Part shown: positions 9,149 through 16,808 of the stretch, one piece after another
How the letters are laid out: each line of letters starts with the position of its first letter
Position numbering within the stretch: the first letter of the stretch is position 1
Source: Rhodospirillaceae bacterium
Lineage (GTDB): Bacteria > Pseudomonadota > Alphaproteobacteria > SP197
Direction: 5' to 3'
DNA: 55,028 bases
Assembly: GCA_002722885.1 (NCBI GenBank)
Contig: PBNE01000012.1
Coordinates: forward strand, 1-55,028
Position numbers and translations under genes: made by a program
The notes under the pieces: model-generated
Databases searched by the model: none
Seen by the model: only the letters and a program-made list of their open reading frames with translations
What the model was told of the DNA's origin: nothing

Positions 9149-9400
9149 TCAGCCACCTTCGATGGGAGGGAACACGGTCAGCAAATCACCGGCCGCCAGG
9201 ACATGCGCGTCGTGCAATGCCGGTCGCACGACCTCATCGTTCACCAGGGTCATCGTGAGCGTTTCGCGGGCTACGTCGAGGCGTGCCATGACATCCCCGA
9301 CGGTTGCCCCGTCGGGGACATACAACTCGCCTTCTCCGTCAGAGCCGATCCCCGCGACCGGCTTCCCGGCATGGGCAACCAACTTGATGCGGATCTTCAT
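9149..9400 (-). CDS. MoaD/ThiS family sulfur-carrier protein
   Basis: An 83-residue beta-grasp protein ending in PPIEGG. The terminal Gly-Gly is adenylated and thiocarboxylated by an E1-like enzyme in MoaD/ThiS proteins. Its ATG overlaps the TGA of the aldehyde oxidoreductase gene by 4 bp (ATGA), implying translational coupling. Dedicated MoaD-like partners are commonly encoded next to tungstopterin oxidoreductases, where they are thought to supply sulfur for the pyranopterin dithiolene; that role here is an inference. No moaE or moeB lies nearby, so the activating enzyme must be elsewhere. Confidence 0.85.
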   Translation of the reverse strand: MKIRIKLVAHAGKPVAGIGSDGEGELYVPDGATVGDVMARLDVARETLTMTLVNDEVVRPALHDAHVLAAGDLLTVFPPIEGG

Positions 9401-11223
9401 CCCAACCCAAGGCGTGTCAGGGTCTGCCCGCGCGGCTGGCCTTCTTCGTCCCAGCCTCGCATGTCGTAGTATTCGGGCAGCATCTCATCGAGTTCCGCCA
9501 CCATGCCCTTGGCGATGCCGGACGGCGCCGGCGTCTTGAGCATGCGTTCGGGCAGGGTGTCGTCTTTGCGGCCCATGCCCGACGCATTGTTGAAGAGACG
9601 CTCCAGGTTCCAGATACGCTCGCCGGTCTCGCGGATGCGATCGGCGGTCCACTCCGACTCAAGCGCACCATCGAGCATTGCGGCGATCTGATCGATGTTC
9701 ACCGCTGCGGCGATAAAGGCGCAAATGCCAGCCGAATCGAACATGGCGGCGCGTTCGTCCTGGGTCGTCTTGACGATCTCGGCCTTACCCTCGCGTTCTG
9801 TCGTCTGGAAGTCCGAGGCGAAGGGACTGGCGCGCAGATGGCAAGCCCCACGGTTCGATGTGGCATAGGCCAGCGCCATGCCCTGCATTGCACGCGGATC
9901 GTATCCCGGGAACTCCTGTCCTTTCACGGTCATGGAGAACTCTGGATGACCGTACTTTTCGCTCAGGCGCTTGGCGCCCAGGCCGACGTCGGCACCGAAA
10001 CCTTGGCCCTTGGCACATTCCTCGGCCATCTGGACCAGGCCCTCCGCCGAACCGAACGACAGATCGACACCCGTCTGCTCCTTGGTGATCACACCCTCTT
10101 CATAGAGCTCCATCGCGGCGGCCAGTGCGCCACCGAAGGAGATCGTATCCATGCCGTCTTCATTGCAGACAAAGTTGGCGAAGGTCACAGCGTCGATGTC
10201 GTCGACACCGACCATGGCACCGAGTGCGAAAACATTCTCATACTCCAGACCGCCCGAAGCCGTGTGGTACTGCGGCTTGTCTTTGATCGAAAAGTGATCG
10301 GGGTCGATCTGGGCAATGCGGCCGCAGGCGATCGTGCAGGCAAAACACGCCTTGTTGGTGATCAGGTTCACCGTGTCATTGGGGCCATGCGGGGCCTGTG
10401 ATGCCGCGGCGTTGAGCTTGTTCACACCCTCGAACTGCACATCGCGCTCGTTTCGGGTCGGCAGGCTGCCGTAGTTGTGGGTGACGTCGAGCATCGCGTG
10501 GGTGCCGATCTTGATGAACCGCTCGCGGACGGGGTGCGGCTGCAGGGTGCTCTTGGCGTGCGCCACGGCTGCCATGAACTTCTTGGGGTCTTTCACGGTC
10601 ACGCCACCGGTGCCGCGTGCCGCAATGGCCTTGAGGTTCTTCGATCCCATCACCGCGCCAACACCGGAACGCCCCGCCGCGCGGTGCATATCGTTCACAA
10701 CGCAGGCAAAACGAACGAGCTTCTCGCCGGAACGGCCGATCGAGGCGACTTTGATCTCTGGATCGCCGAGTTCCGCCTTGATTTCGGGCTCGATCTCCCA
10801 GACCGAGCGACCCCAAAGGTGATCTGCGTCGCGCAGCTCAACATGGTCATCGTCGATCCAGAGATACACGGGTTTGGGCGATTTTCCTTCAAAGATGACC
10901 ATATCCCAGCCGGCCAGCTTGATCGCCGGGCCGACCTTGCCGCCGGAGTTCGAACAGGCAATGGCATTGGTCAGCGCACCCTTGGTGATGACAGAGTAGC
11001 GGCCCGCGGTGGGTGCCATCGTACCTGTCAGGGGGCCGGTCGCGAAGATCAGAACGTTGCCGGGGTCCAGCGCGTCGACCGACGGATCCATGGACTCCAT
11101 CAGATACTTGGAGGCGAGACCTCTCTGACCGAGAAACTGCTCGGCCCATTCTATGTTCAGAGGTTCGCTGTCGCAGCGGCCTTCTGTCAGGTTCACGCGA
11201 AGAATCTTGCCGGTCCAACCCAT
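9397..11223 (-). CDS. aldehyde:ferredoxin oxidoreductase family protein (tungsten/molybdenum)
   Basis: A 608-residue member of the AOR family, which oxidises aldehydes to acids using a bis-pyranopterin tungsten centre and one [4Fe-4S] cluster. The N-terminus GWTGKILRVNLTEG is characteristic. The cluster ligands appear as C293-x2-C296-x3-C300 in ACFACTIAC, and a distal Cys at about 501 (SAGICAFI), a spacing close to that of archaeal AOR. Pterin-binding segments such as GRSGVGAVMGSKNLKAI are present. I place the start at ATG 11223, with GGAG upstream. No ferredoxin or electron-transfer partner gene adjoins it, so the acceptor is unknown. AOR enzymes are best known from anaerobes; this window's acyl-CoA dehydrogenase and dioxygenases suggest an organism that can use oxygen. 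Confidence 0.92.
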   Translation of the reverse strand: MGWTGKILRVNLTEGRCDSEPLNIEWAEQFLGQRGLASKYLMESMDPSVDALDPGNVLIFATGPLTGTMAPTAGRYSVITKGALTNAIACSNSGGKVGPAIKLAGWDMVIFEGKSPKPVYLWIDDDHVELRDADHLWGRSVWEIEPEIKAELGDPEIKVASIGRSGEKLVRFACVVNDMHRAAGRSGVGAVMGSKNLKAIAARGTGGVTVKDPKKFMAAVAHAKSTLQPHPVRERFIKIGTHAMLDVTHNYGSLPTRNERDVQFEGVNKLNAAASQAPHGPNDTVNLITNKACFACTIACGRIAQIDPDHFSIKDKPQYHTASGGLEYENVFALGAMVGVDDIDAVTFANFVCNEDGMDTISFGGALAAAMELYEEGVITKEQTGVDLSFGSAEGLVQMAEECAKGQGFGADVGLGAKRLSEKYGHPEFSMTVKGQEFPGYDPRAMQGMALAYATSNRGACHLRASPFASDFQTTEREGKAEIVKTTQDERAAMFDSAGICAFIAAAVNIDQIAAMLDGALESEWTADRIRETGERIWNLERLFNNASGMGRKDDTLPERMLKTPAPSGIAKGMVAELDEMLPEYYDMRGWDEEGQPRGQTLTRLGLG

Positions 11224-11327
11224 GCGATGGCTCCATTGTTCTCTGGTCTGTGATGCAAAAGTGCACGCTCTGCCCGCCATGACGTGTGACAACCTAGCCG
11301 AATGAATTGCCGGCGGTTATCGTCGCT

Positions 11328-13274
11328 ATGATCCAACGCAGGGCGCGTTCTGTCATGTCTCTTTCTCGCTTCTCTTCTGTATTTCTCTCGGGGCTTGTCG
11401 CTCTGATGCTGGCGTGGACGTCGGGTCCCGTGTTGTCAGCGGCGGCAGAAGATGTGCTCAATGAGGCCGAGGAAGCTGCGGGGTTCGCACGCGAAGCTGA
11501 AGCGCGAGCCTGGGAAGCGGTCGAAAAAGCAGAAAGCTCCGCCGCACGCGCCCGTGAGTATGCCCGACAGGCAACCAGTCTCGACAAGTCGGAAATCCGG
11601 AGTGTCGACTACGACATCGGCAGCTACCAGGGCCAGGTCAGAAACGGTGAACCCAACGGTCTCGGTATTTTCTACTACGACACGGGGTCACGCTATGAAG
11701 GTCAGTTTGTTGATGGCTTATTCGAAGGAAATGGCGTCCTCTACTTCCTCGACAACGACGACTCGCATGGCGACCGCTACGAAGGTCAGTTTCGCGACGA
11801 CGTCGCCGAAGGGTTTGGCGTCTACTATTTCCAATCCGACTACACCGCCGAAGGTGACAAGTACGCCGGACAGTTCATCGACTGGGCGTTCGAGACCTTG
11901 GGCGTCTACTACTACCTTGAAAGTCCGTTCTGGCGGGGCACCACGGGCGCTGGCGACTTCTCGGACGGTTACAACCAAGGATACGGCGTTTTCGAGTATG
12001 CCGGCGACAACGCGTTCGCTGGTGATCGTTACGAGGGTCAGTTGCTTGACGATCTCCACAATGGCTATGGCATCTACTACGACAACAATGGCGAGGTGAC
12101 TTATGCCTTCTGGAAGGATGATCAGGCTGTGCCAAATCGCAGTGTGGTGCTGGGTGACCAGGATGCATCAGAACCCGAAAGTGGTGAGACCACGCTGGGC
12201 GGCGTGATCTTTAACCAGGGAGGTGGCACCAAACCCAGTGAAACGCCCGACGACGAAACTCCGGTTGAGGAGGTGGAAGACGAGATCGAAGATGAAATGG
12301 TGATCAGCAGTCTGGATCCTGAGGTCACTGATGTGCCCGATGAGGTGACGGACGAGCCAGAGACCGTCATCGAGGAGGCCGTTCCGCAGGATGGCGATTC
12401 TAGCGAGCAGGTCCTGCTGGCCCAGGAGATGCTTCAGAACCTAGGATATGACGTGGGTTATGTTGACGGTGTAATGGGTCCGCAGACCCGCAACTCCATC
12501 ATCGCCTTCCAGGAAGAAGTTGGATTGCCGGTCACCGGGGAAGTCGATGAAACCCTCATCTATGCCCTGACGACGGCCGTGAGCCTGACACGACGAATCG
12601 GCGGGCTGGGCAGCGACATTGTCTCGGAAGCGCCTGCCGTCAATCTCGAGCTTTGGGCCACAGGCACGGGATTCGTGGTGTCCTCGACTGGTGATATCGT
12701 CACCAACCATCACGTCATCGAAGATTGTGAGGAGATCCGCGTCGGCGATCTCGGCCAGGCGAGGCTCAACGGATTCGATGAAGACAATGATCTGGCCCTG
12801 ATCACTGTCTCCGTCAGCGAGCCTCTGGAAGTCGCAAGCTTCCGTTCTCAACCCAAGGTCTCTCGTGGCGAATCTGTCGTGGTCATCGGTTTTCCGCTCC
12901 ACGGAACACTGTCGTCCTTCGGTAATGTCACCGACGGCATGATCAGCGCCCTGTCGGGCTTCAACGACGACTTCCGCGAGTATCAGTTCTCTGCACCCAT
13001 CCAGCCTGGAAACAGTGGTGGCCCCCTGCTCGACCGCAGTGGCAACGTGATCGGCGTGGTTTCCTCGGAACTGGTGTCGGGGTCGGCCGAGGATGTGCCG
13101 CAGAACGTGAACTTCGCGATCAAGGCAGCCATCGTCGAGGCTTTTCTGGGCGCTCACGGTGTCGAGTATCTCGTGACCCCGTCCGAAGAAAGCCTGGACG
13201 TCGCAGAGATTGCCTCGAATGCCGAGCGTCACACATTCCTCGTCGAATGTTGGGGTAACCCCGAGGACTATTAA
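11328..13274 (+). CDS. secreted MORN-repeat / peptidoglycan-binding / trypsin-like serine protease fusion
   Basis: About 648 residues with a Sec signal peptide (hydrophobic SSVFLSGLVALMLAW, cleavage near VLSAAAED). The order is: Ala/Glu/Arg-rich helical segment (residues about 40-82), at least five MORN-type units (about 95-262, such as YEGQFVDGLFEGNGVLYF and YEGQLLDDLHNGYGIYY), an acidic Pro/Glu/Asp linker (about 280-355), a PG_binding_1 domain (about 360-415, GYVDGVMGPQTRNSIIAF), and a trypsin-2-type protease domain (about 440-610). The catalytic triad is visible: His in TNHHVIED, Asp in DNDLALI, Ser in QPGNSGGP. It probably works in the periplasm near the cell wall. An ATG at 11355 is an alternative start. 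The partner organisation of MORN with protease and wall-binding modules is unusual; the substrate is unknown. Confidence 0.87.
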   Translation: MIQRRARSVMSLSRFSSVFLSGLVALMLAWTSGPVLSAAAEDVLNEAEEAAGFAREAEARAWEAVEKAESSAARAREYARQATSLDKSEIRSVDYDIGSYQGQVRNGEPNGLGIFYYDTGSRYEGQFVDGLFEGNGVLYFLDNDDSHGDRYEGQFRDDVAEGFGVYYFQSDYTAEGDKYAGQFIDWAFETLGVYYYLESPFWRGTTGAGDFSDGYNQGYGVFEYAGDNAFAGDRYEGQLLDDLHNGYGIYYDNNGEVTYAFWKDDQAVPNRSVVLGDQDASEPESGETTLGGVIFNQGGGTKPSETPDDETPVEEVEDEIEDEMVISSLDPEVTDVPDEVTDEPETVIEEAVPQDGDSSEQVLLAQEMLQNLGYDVGYVDGVMGPQTRNSIIAFQEEVGLPVTGEVDETLIYALTTAVSLTRRIGGLGSDIVSEAPAVNLELWATGTGFVVSSTGDIVTNHHVIEDCEEIRVGDLGQARLNGFDEDNDLALITVSVSEPLEVASFRSQPKVSRGESVVVIGFPLHGTLSSFGNVTDGMISALSGFNDDFREYQFSAPIQPGNSGGPLLDRSGNVIGVVSSELVSGSAEDVPQNVNFAIKAAIVEAFLGAHGVEYLVTPSEESLDVAEIASNAERHTFLVECWGNPEDY

Positions 13275-13335
13275 CCTCAGGTCAAAGCCTCCCCCTGCGC
13301 TGCGGACCGAATCGTCTAGGTGGAATTTCCCCCTG

Positions 13336-14487
13336 TCAGCCTGTCGCGGCGATGCGGGCGATGACACGGTCGTAGCTGTCGTTGAGACGCTCGCGCTCGC
13401 CGACATCATCGACAATCGCATGAAGCACCAGAACACTCTCGCCGTCGAAGTAGGCGAGAGTCTCCATCACAAACTCTCCGGTCTCCGCATCGCAGAGCAT
13501 CGAAGCCTTGCCGAACTGGCCGATCCCGTCGATAGGCTCAAGGCGGATCAGGCGTGCCGCAACCTCTCCTCGGCAGGCGCGCCCGGCGTCATTTGCGATT
13601 TCGATCAGGGCTTTCTTTTCGTCGCGCACAAAGCCAAACACGCGGGCATAGAGTTCAGCCTCTCCGCTCCAAGCCGGTGCGGAAAAGAGAGTACGCGTTC
13701 CATAGAGTTCGTGGGTTGCACCGACAGGGCGCAGCACGATGTCGCCAAATCCGCTCTGAAAGAGAACCTGGACAAAAGCTTCTGTCAGGCCCGATTTGTC
13801 GCCTCCCGTGGAGTCCAGGCCGATAATGCTGAAACCGCCGTTGCCGCCTTCTTCCGTCTGAAGGCCCGCGCATTCGTAAAGGGCGGGAATGGCAAGATGG
13901 GAATCGACCAGGGGATACACCATCACGTGGTTGCCGGCGCTCATCACCAGCTCATCGCCATCGGCCAGAGCCTGGGCAAACACAAAATCGGATCCGAAGT
14001 TACCCCACAGCATGTCACCGCTGCCTTCAAGGGGAACTGCTCTCTCGTTGGCACCATCAATCGTGACCACGAGATCGGTCTGTCTCACCAGAGTCTCCAG
14101 CGGCCATTCCGGTGCACGAAACTGAATGAAAACCCGTCCGTGCCAGCCCGTTGAAATGCCCAGTCTGGCGTCCGAGGGCCCCCATGCGATCAGACACTGG
14201 AGGAAGGAACCGTTGGAGGCCTGCACATAACCGTCCCATTCGCCCGCCGGCATGCGCAGGGCGTCGAGATGATAGGCGGTCGACCGGGCACGGTGGTTGG
14301 CGAGAATCTCGCCAAGGGCCGGAGGAGCAGCAACACTGTCCGGGAATAACAGATCGGCGGTTTCGTCAGGGCCGATCTCCAGGTTCGTCGGGTCTACTCC
14401 GGGCTCGTCGAAGGTGCTGCAGGCTGAAAGCAGTGTTGTCGCACACAGAACAGCCAGAAGAACAGAAGCGAGGGTTCGGAAGTTCAC
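13336..14487 (-). CDS. putative lipoprotein of unknown function
   Basis: A 383-residue protein beginning GTG at 14487, with GGAGAG upstream. The N-terminus FRTLASVLLAVLCATTLLSAC ends in a lipobox (LSA-C at about residue 23), predicting a diacylated Cys and an outer- or inner-membrane lipoprotein. The rest is mainly beta-like with several Cys residues and two invasion-protein-like stretches (VVTIDGANERAVPLEG and LVDSHLAIPALYECAG) that recall domains of alphaproteobacterial IalB-type periplasmic proteins. I do not recognise a named family. It converges with the MORN protease (61 bp gap) and diverges from an SDR gene across a palindrome. Confidence 0.78.
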   Translation of the reverse strand: MNFRTLASVLLAVLCATTLLSACSTFDEPGVDPTNLEIGPDETADLLFPDSVAAPPALGEILANHRARSTAYHLDALRMPAGEWDGYVQASNGSFLQCLIAWGPSDARLGISTGWHGRVFIQFRAPEWPLETLVRQTDLVVTIDGANERAVPLEGSGDMLWGNFGSDFVFAQALADGDELVMSAGNHVMVYPLVDSHLAIPALYECAGLQTEEGGNGGFSIIGLDSTGGDKSGLTEAFVQVLFQSGFGDIVLRPVGATHELYGTRTLFSAPAWSGEAELYARVFGFVRDEKKALIEIANDAGRACRGEVAARLIRLEPIDGIGQFGKASMLCDAETGEFVMETLAYFDGESVLVLHAIVDDVGERERLNDSYDRVIARIAATG

Positions 14488-14576
14488 GAAACTCTCCGGT
14501 CGGTTGAATGGCACAAAACACCAAACTGTGCGTCCGGCCAAGGGGCATTCGCGCAGGCAAAAAATAGAGGACTGAC

Positions 14577-14594
14577 ATTGAACGTTCGTTCAAT
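14577..14594. promoter_or_regulatory. perfect palindrome, candidate TetR-family operator
   Basis: ATTGAACG-TT-CGTTCAAT: two perfect 8-bp arms around a 2-bp centre, placed 37 bp before the SDR ATG and 89 bp from the lipoprotein start. The pattern TGAACGnnCGTTCA is typical of AcrR/TetR operators. No tetR gene is seen in the window, so the regulator would act in trans. Confidence 0.6.
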
Positions 14595-14631
14595 TACGTT
14601 TCGACCGAAGATCATCCCAGGGACATAACTC

Positions 14632-15387
14632 ATGACCAAACGGCTCGCTGGCCAGCGTTGTCTCGTCACAGGCGGTACCAAAGGCATCGGGCGCGCGATC
14701 GTTGACCGGTTCGTTGCAGAAGGCGCAACAGTGATCGTCACCGCGCGGTCGGCTCCCGCCGAACCCTTCTCCGAATATGTCGAGTTCCTTCCGGGCGACA
14801 CCGCCTCACCTGATCACGCACGAAAGCTCGTCATGACGGCGCAGGAAAAACTCGGCGGGCTCGACGTCCTCGTGAACAACGCCGCCATCCAGGTCGAAAA
14901 GACCATCGTCGACACGACCGACGAGGAATGGGATCGGATCTTCAGCATCAATGTCAAAGGTGTGTTTCTCACCTGCCGTTCCGCGATTCCCGTGATGGCC
15001 GAAGGCGGTGGCGGATCGATCATCAACATCGGCAGTTATGACGGCTTTGTCGCCGATCCCGGCCTTGCCGCATACTGTGCGACAAAGGGTGCGGTGCACG
15101 CCCTATCCCGGGCCATTGCCGTCGACCACGGTGACCAGAACATCCGTTGCAACGTCATCTGTCCCGGATGGATCAAGACCGACATGATGGATGCTTATCT
15201 AGACAGTGTTGCGGACCCCGTTGAGGCCGCCAAAACCCTCGACGCCAACCAGCCTATTGGCCGCATCGGCCGCCCCACGGACATCGCCAACCTCGCCCTG
15301 TGGCTTGCCAGTGAAGAATCGGCGTTCACAACCGGTCAGTTGTTGGTGTGCGATGGCGGCTTGACCGCGAGGGCGTCACAGCCCTGA
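14632..15387 (+). CDS. SDR family oxidoreductase
   Basis: A 251-residue classical short-chain dehydrogenase/reductase. It shows the cofactor loop TGGTKGIGRAIV (residues about 12-23), NNAA, and the catalytic Ser with Y-x3-K in AAYCATKGAVHALSRA. The C-terminal FTTGQLLVCDGG is typical. Cofactor preference for NAD or NADP is uncertain and the substrate is unknown. The palindrome at 14577-14594 lies just upstream, so the gene may be repressed by a TetR-type protein. Its stop is 9 bp from the broken PKHD hydroxylase on the opposite strand. Confidence 0.9.
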   Translation: MTKRLAGQRCLVTGGTKGIGRAIVDRFVAEGATVIVTARSAPAEPFSEYVEFLPGDTASPDHARKLVMTAQEKLGGLDVLVNNAAIQVEKTIVDTTDEEWDRIFSINVKGVFLTCRSAIPVMAEGGGGSIINIGSYDGFVADPGLAAYCATKGAVHALSRAIAVDHGDQNIRCNVICPGWIKTDMMDAYLDSVADPVEAAKTLDANQPIGRIGRPTDIANLALWLASEESAFTTGQLLVCDGGLTARASQP

Positions 15388-15396
15388 TCGAAAACT

Positions 15397-16061
15397 CTAA
15401 GTCTCCGCCCACATCCGCAACAGGTTGAAGCGTGCCTTCTCCAGCATCATGAAGGCCTCACGTTGCGTGTCGAGTTTGTGGACGTGCTCGGCGGCGATCG
15501 CGAGATCATAGAGAACTTCGCGCTGCCCGAGATCGCGCACGAGGCTCTCCATCCATGTCACGTAGGCCAGCCGTTCGCCGGATGCGCCCTCCTCGACACA
15601 GTGCACATACTGCGTCGGATAGATCGCCGCGTCGCTGGGCTCGAGCTTCAGGTGCTGCTCCCCCGGTGTTGTGTTGATAACGAGTTCTCCCCTCGTAACT
15701 CGCAGGGTCGTTGAGAAAGATCGTGATCGAACAGTCCACCCGGAACGGCTGGGCACCGCCCATGATCACTTCGTCCATGTGATCGCCGTAGCGCAACCGA
15801 TAGTGCGACACAATGGGCGGCCTGATGCGGCGTGGCCGAACGATGATCTGGAGCTGTTTGTTCTGCCACAGGCGTTGCAGGACCATACGCACGATCTGAT
15901 CGCGTTGGGTTCTGGCCCAGTGCCAGTTCCTCGTAGTTCTTTCGATCGGCGGCCAGAAAACCGGCTGAGGACATGCAGTCGGCAAACGTGCCGTTCGCGG
16001 CCGCCGTCTTCACAGCGGTGACATCTTCGGGTGACAGAATCTGGCGGATGACACGAAGCAT
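15397..16061 (-). pseudogene. PKHD-type Fe/2OG hydroxylase pseudogene (YbiX-like), two frameshifts
   Basis: Three consecutive frames together spell a complete PKHD hydroxylase of about 220 residues. Frame one runs from ATG 16061 (LRVIRQILSPEDV to LALGQNPTRSD). A first shift near 15898-15912 gives the second frame (QIVRMVLQRLW, HYRLRYGDHMDEVIM with the HxD iron ligands, TIFLNDPASYEG). A second shift in the G run at 15687-15693 gives the third (GELVINTTPG, IYPTQYVHCVEEG with the distal His, and the C-terminal NLLRMWAET). The order and motifs match E. coli YbiX. The protein cannot be made as a single chain unless the shifts are assembly errors. Confidence 0.85.
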
Positions 16062-16160
16062 GGTCGGTGTCCTTGCAGGCCCCATCCTGTAGCCGTTACC
16101 CGACGAAGACTGAATCCACGATCAGGTGATCAAAGCCGCGGATTCCGTTACCATATCGGC

Positions 16161-16799
16161 ATGATCCTCGACATCTTCTCCGATCCCGTCTGTCCCTGGT
16201 GCTACATCGGCAAGCGCCGTCTGGAGCGGACACTAGACGACATTCCGCCAGACCGGCAGCCACACATTCGCTGGCGCGCTTTCATGCTCAATCCGGACAT
16301 GCCGTCCGACGGGATGGAGCTAAACGCTTATCTTTCGCTGAAGTTTGGCAGTTCCCAGCGGGCCATGGAGCTCTACGACACGATCGCGCGTGCTGGCTAC
16401 GAGGAGGACATCCTCTTTGCCTTCGGCGACATTTACCGGACGCCGTCCACAGTTCTGGCGCACCGTCTGATCGGATGGGCCGGCGAACATGGTGTCCAGA
16501 CCACGCTGGTCGAGGAAATCTTTCAGGCCTATTTTCTCAAAGGAGTCGACATCGGTGACGTTGACAACCTCGTGGAGCTCGCTGCCAAGGCCGGCCTGAC
16601 GAGTGACGAAGTCCTGGCCTTCCTTGAAACCGACGAGGGTTCGGACACCGTGCTGGCCGAACACAACCTTGCCCAGCGCATGGGCATCAACGGCGTGCCC
16701 TGCTTCATTCTCGACGGACGTTATGCCGTGTCCGGCGCCCAATCGCCTGAAGTCCTGCAGCGCATGATCGAAAGCGCGCGAGAGACCTCCGCCGCCTGA
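16161..16799 (+). CDS. DsbA family oxidoreductase (FrnE-like)
   Basis: A 212-residue cytoplasmic thioredoxin-fold protein beginning ILDIFSDPVCPWCYIGKRRLE. The CPWC active site is at residues 11-14, and the cis-Pro loop is GVPCFILDG near 176. The helical insertion and the lack of a signal peptide place it in the FrnE/2-hydroxychromene-2-carboxylate isomerase branch (DSBA domain) rather than the periplasmic DsbA group. FrnE proteins act as cytosolic thiol-disulfide oxidoreductases, often linked to oxidative stress; the specific substrate is unknown. Its stop is 9 bp from the end of mfd on the other strand. Confidence 0.88.
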   Translation: MILDIFSDPVCPWCYIGKRRLERTLDDIPPDRQPHIRWRAFMLNPDMPSDGMELNAYLSLKFGSSQRAMELYDTIARAGYEEDILFAFGDIYRTPSTVLAHRLIGWAGEHGVQTTLVEEIFQAYFLKGVDIGDVDNLVELAAKAGLTSDEVLAFLETDEGSDTVLAEHNLAQRMGINGVPCFILDGRYAVSGAQSPEVLQRMIESARETSAA

Positions 16800-16808
16800 T
16801 CAGGCAGG

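Noticed and set aside
12441..13436. A long frame antisense to the protease domain
   Set aside because: Complementary-strand artefact of high GC; the sense strand carries the catalytic triad and PGBD.
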